DNA of 6,661 nt from Bacteroides sp. UBA939 (GTDB taxonomy: Bacteria; Bacteroidota; Bacteroidia; Bacteroidales; Bacteroidaceae). Position numbers and translations under genes: made by a program. The DNA lies in the NCBI RefSeq assembly GCF_002293435.1, contig NZ_DBDF01000224.1, positions 1 to 6,661 of the forward strand, in the 5' to 3' direction. The notes beneath the pieces are model-generated. The model had not been told where the DNA came from. It searched no databases and worked only from the letters and a program-made list of their open reading frames with translations. Within the stretch, counting starts at the first letter, position 1. Each line of letters starts with the position of its first letter. This document shows positions 5,718 to 6,661 of the stretch, piece by piece.

Positions 5718-6392
5718 ATGAGTTTTCTAAAGAATTTATTCGGACGCAAAAAATCCCCTAAAGAAGTTATTCAGAAAGAATTCACGCCTGAAGAATATGA
5801 AATACATGGCGAACAAAAACAGGAAGGATTAGAATACGTATTGGAAAAAATGCACGACAGTGTAGGACATGCAATCATCCCGTTCTCTGTAGGCGGAGCC
5901 GTTGATATGTATTATTTCCCCAACGGAATAGAAGGAACCGGATTCGCCACAATGGAATTGATTAACCCGGATGGAACAGGGCCTATACCGAACAGGACAG
6001 GAACTTATGAATTAGTAGCCTTCACCCGGTTGCCACTTATGGTCTCCGATGATGAACGCCACCCTTTTAGCCCGATAGAAAGAAGAATATGTGGTATTTT
6101 TACAACTATTGGCTTTTACTCTTTTGAAGCAAAATTAGAACCTCTTGAAACCGCCGAGATTCCTCAGGACGAAGAAGAACCTAATACATGCCTGATATTC
6201 GACGAATGGAAACCGGACGGAAAAGAATTCAGAATAGGTGATAGCAAACATGGATTACTGCTGGTTATGGAGGTTTTCCGCGATGAAATGGAATATGCAA
6301 TGAAAAATGGTGGCAGCAAACTGATAGAGAAATTGAAAGAGAAAGGACATTACCCGTATTCTGACTTAAACAGAAAGTCGGTATTGGAGTAA
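5718..6392 (+). CDS. SUFU (suppressor of fused)-like domain protein
   Basis: The 224-residue product is cytoplasmic by appearance: no signal peptide and no membrane segment. It opens with a short basic tail, MSFLKNLFGRKKSPKEV. Residues about 45-210 resemble bacterial SUFU domain proteins: a central block around GTYELVAFTRLPL, the later ERRICGIFTTIGFYS, and a C-terminal GLLLVMEVFRDEMEYAMKNG (from residue 179) that looks like the family's closing strand and helix, where it inspects a partner. In bacteria SUFU domains are predicted immunity proteins of polymorphic toxin systems, but their role is mostly untested. No toxin gene is visible beside it, so a toxin-immunity role is inference only. ATG 5718 is the only sensible start; there is no Shine-Dalgarno, as usual here. 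The gene follows serS by 116 bp. The gene is confidently real; the family call is moderate. Confidence 0.7.
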   Translation: MSFLKNLFGRKKSPKEVIQKEFTPEEYEIHGEQKQEGLEYVLEKMHDSVGHAIIPFSVGGAVDMYYFPNGIEGTGFATMELINPDGTGPIPNRTGTYELVAFTRLPLMVSDDERHPFSPIERRICGIFTTIGFYSFEAKLEPLETAEIPQDEEEPNTCLIFDEWKPDGKEFRIGDSKHGLLLVMEVFRDEMEYAMKNGGSKLIEKLKEKGHYPYSDLNRKSVLE

Positions 6393-6533
6393 TTCTGCTT
6401 TTCAAGTTACCGCTTCTTTTTCAGTGCAGTTGCATGGCGTCTTCGCATACTGTCATTAATACAGCCACCACATCTGTATGAACTTTTCAAATCCTTATCA
6501 ACGCGTCACCCCATTTCGTCCGTGATGCAGAGA

Positions 6534-6574
6534 GTCACTGGAATATATCAGTGACAGGTTTCAAGCCCCTTTTT
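6534..6574 (+). terminator. Stem-loop with downstream T-tract, possible terminator
   Basis: GTCACTG (6534-6540) and CAGTGAC (6549-6555) form a perfect 7-bp stem with an 8-nt AT-rich loop. A T6 run (6569-6574) follows, but about 13 bases after the stem, so this is not a canonical intrinsic terminator. It lies about 140 bp after the SUFU-like gene. The dyad could equally be an operator for a gene beyond the window. Confidence 0.35.
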
Positions 6575-6591
6575 TCGCTATTAACGTGAAT

Positions 6592-6661
6592 CAGTAGTTA
6601 AAGGAGTTATCGCTTCGCTCAGTAGTTATGGGAGTTAAAGCCGATAGTCTGGTTACTGATA
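6592..6661. repeat. Direct repeat, 28-bp period, running off the window
   Basis: CAGTAGTTA followed two bases later by GGAGTTA occurs at 6592-6609 and again at 6620-6637, start to start 28 bp. Between them lies CGCTTCGCT. Only two units can be seen, and the second diverges after GGAGTTAAA. It looks like an intergenic repeat tract that continues to the right. An ATG at 6628 opens a frame to the window end (11 codons), which is too little to call a gene. Confidence 0.5.

Noticed and set aside
6396..6498. - strand peptide reading YRCGGC then a basic tail ending in KKKR
   Set aside because: It has a CxxC-like pair and many basic residues, but a stop codon lies just upstream with no good start codon after it, and the frame is only about 34 codons. 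I could not recognise a family; a gene fragment cannot be excluded.
6628..6661. ATG opening a frame to the window end (MGVKADSLVTD)
   Set aside because: Only 11 codons are visible, the ATG lies inside a direct repeat unit, and there is no promoter evidence.

Overview
The window looks like chromosomal DNA from a gut-type Bacteroides or a close relative (Bacteroidales). Three lines of evidence support this. Promoters of the Bacteroides form (TTTG, about 19-20 bp, TAnnTTTG) sit in front of rplU and serS, and a TAnnTTTG box precedes the first gene. Clear Shine-Dalgarno sequences are absent. The SerS, L21 and L27 sequences and the order rplU-rpmA-serS fit the group. I do not assign a species.

Layout, left to right, with all genes on the + strand. 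Positions 1-46 hold a perfect 21-bp inverted repeat, probably the terminator of a gene to the left. A secreted family 9 glycoside hydrolase (187-2391) follows. It has a signal peptide, an N-terminal Ig-like domain, a GH9 catalytic domain and a C-terminal domain of the type IX secretion (T9SS) sorting type. A gene-free stretch of almost 1 kb (2392-3385) contains two unrelated tandem arrays, both with a 22-bp period. The second array (2983-3158) consists of palindromes, each followed by a T-tract, and ends about 105 bp before the rplU promoter. Then come rplU (L21) and rpmA (L27) as a two-gene operon closed by a strong intrinsic terminator, and serS with its own promoter. After an AT-rich nested stem-loop there is a 224-residue gene whose product resembles SUFU (suppressor of fused) domain proteins. 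The last 270 bp carry no convincing gene. They contain a 7-bp stem-loop and a 28-bp-period direct repeat that runs off the window.

The middle genes are core translation functions: two 50S ribosomal proteins and seryl-tRNA synthetase. The GH9 enzyme is an accessory glycan-degradation gene with no SusC/SusD-like partners inside the window. The SUFU-like gene may be an orphan immunity-type or uncharacterised cytoplasmic protein. No complete new multi-gene system is visible. The most unusual item is the pair of 22-bp-period arrays between the GH9 gene and rplU, especially the palindrome/T-tract array with its alternating 44-bp super-period.
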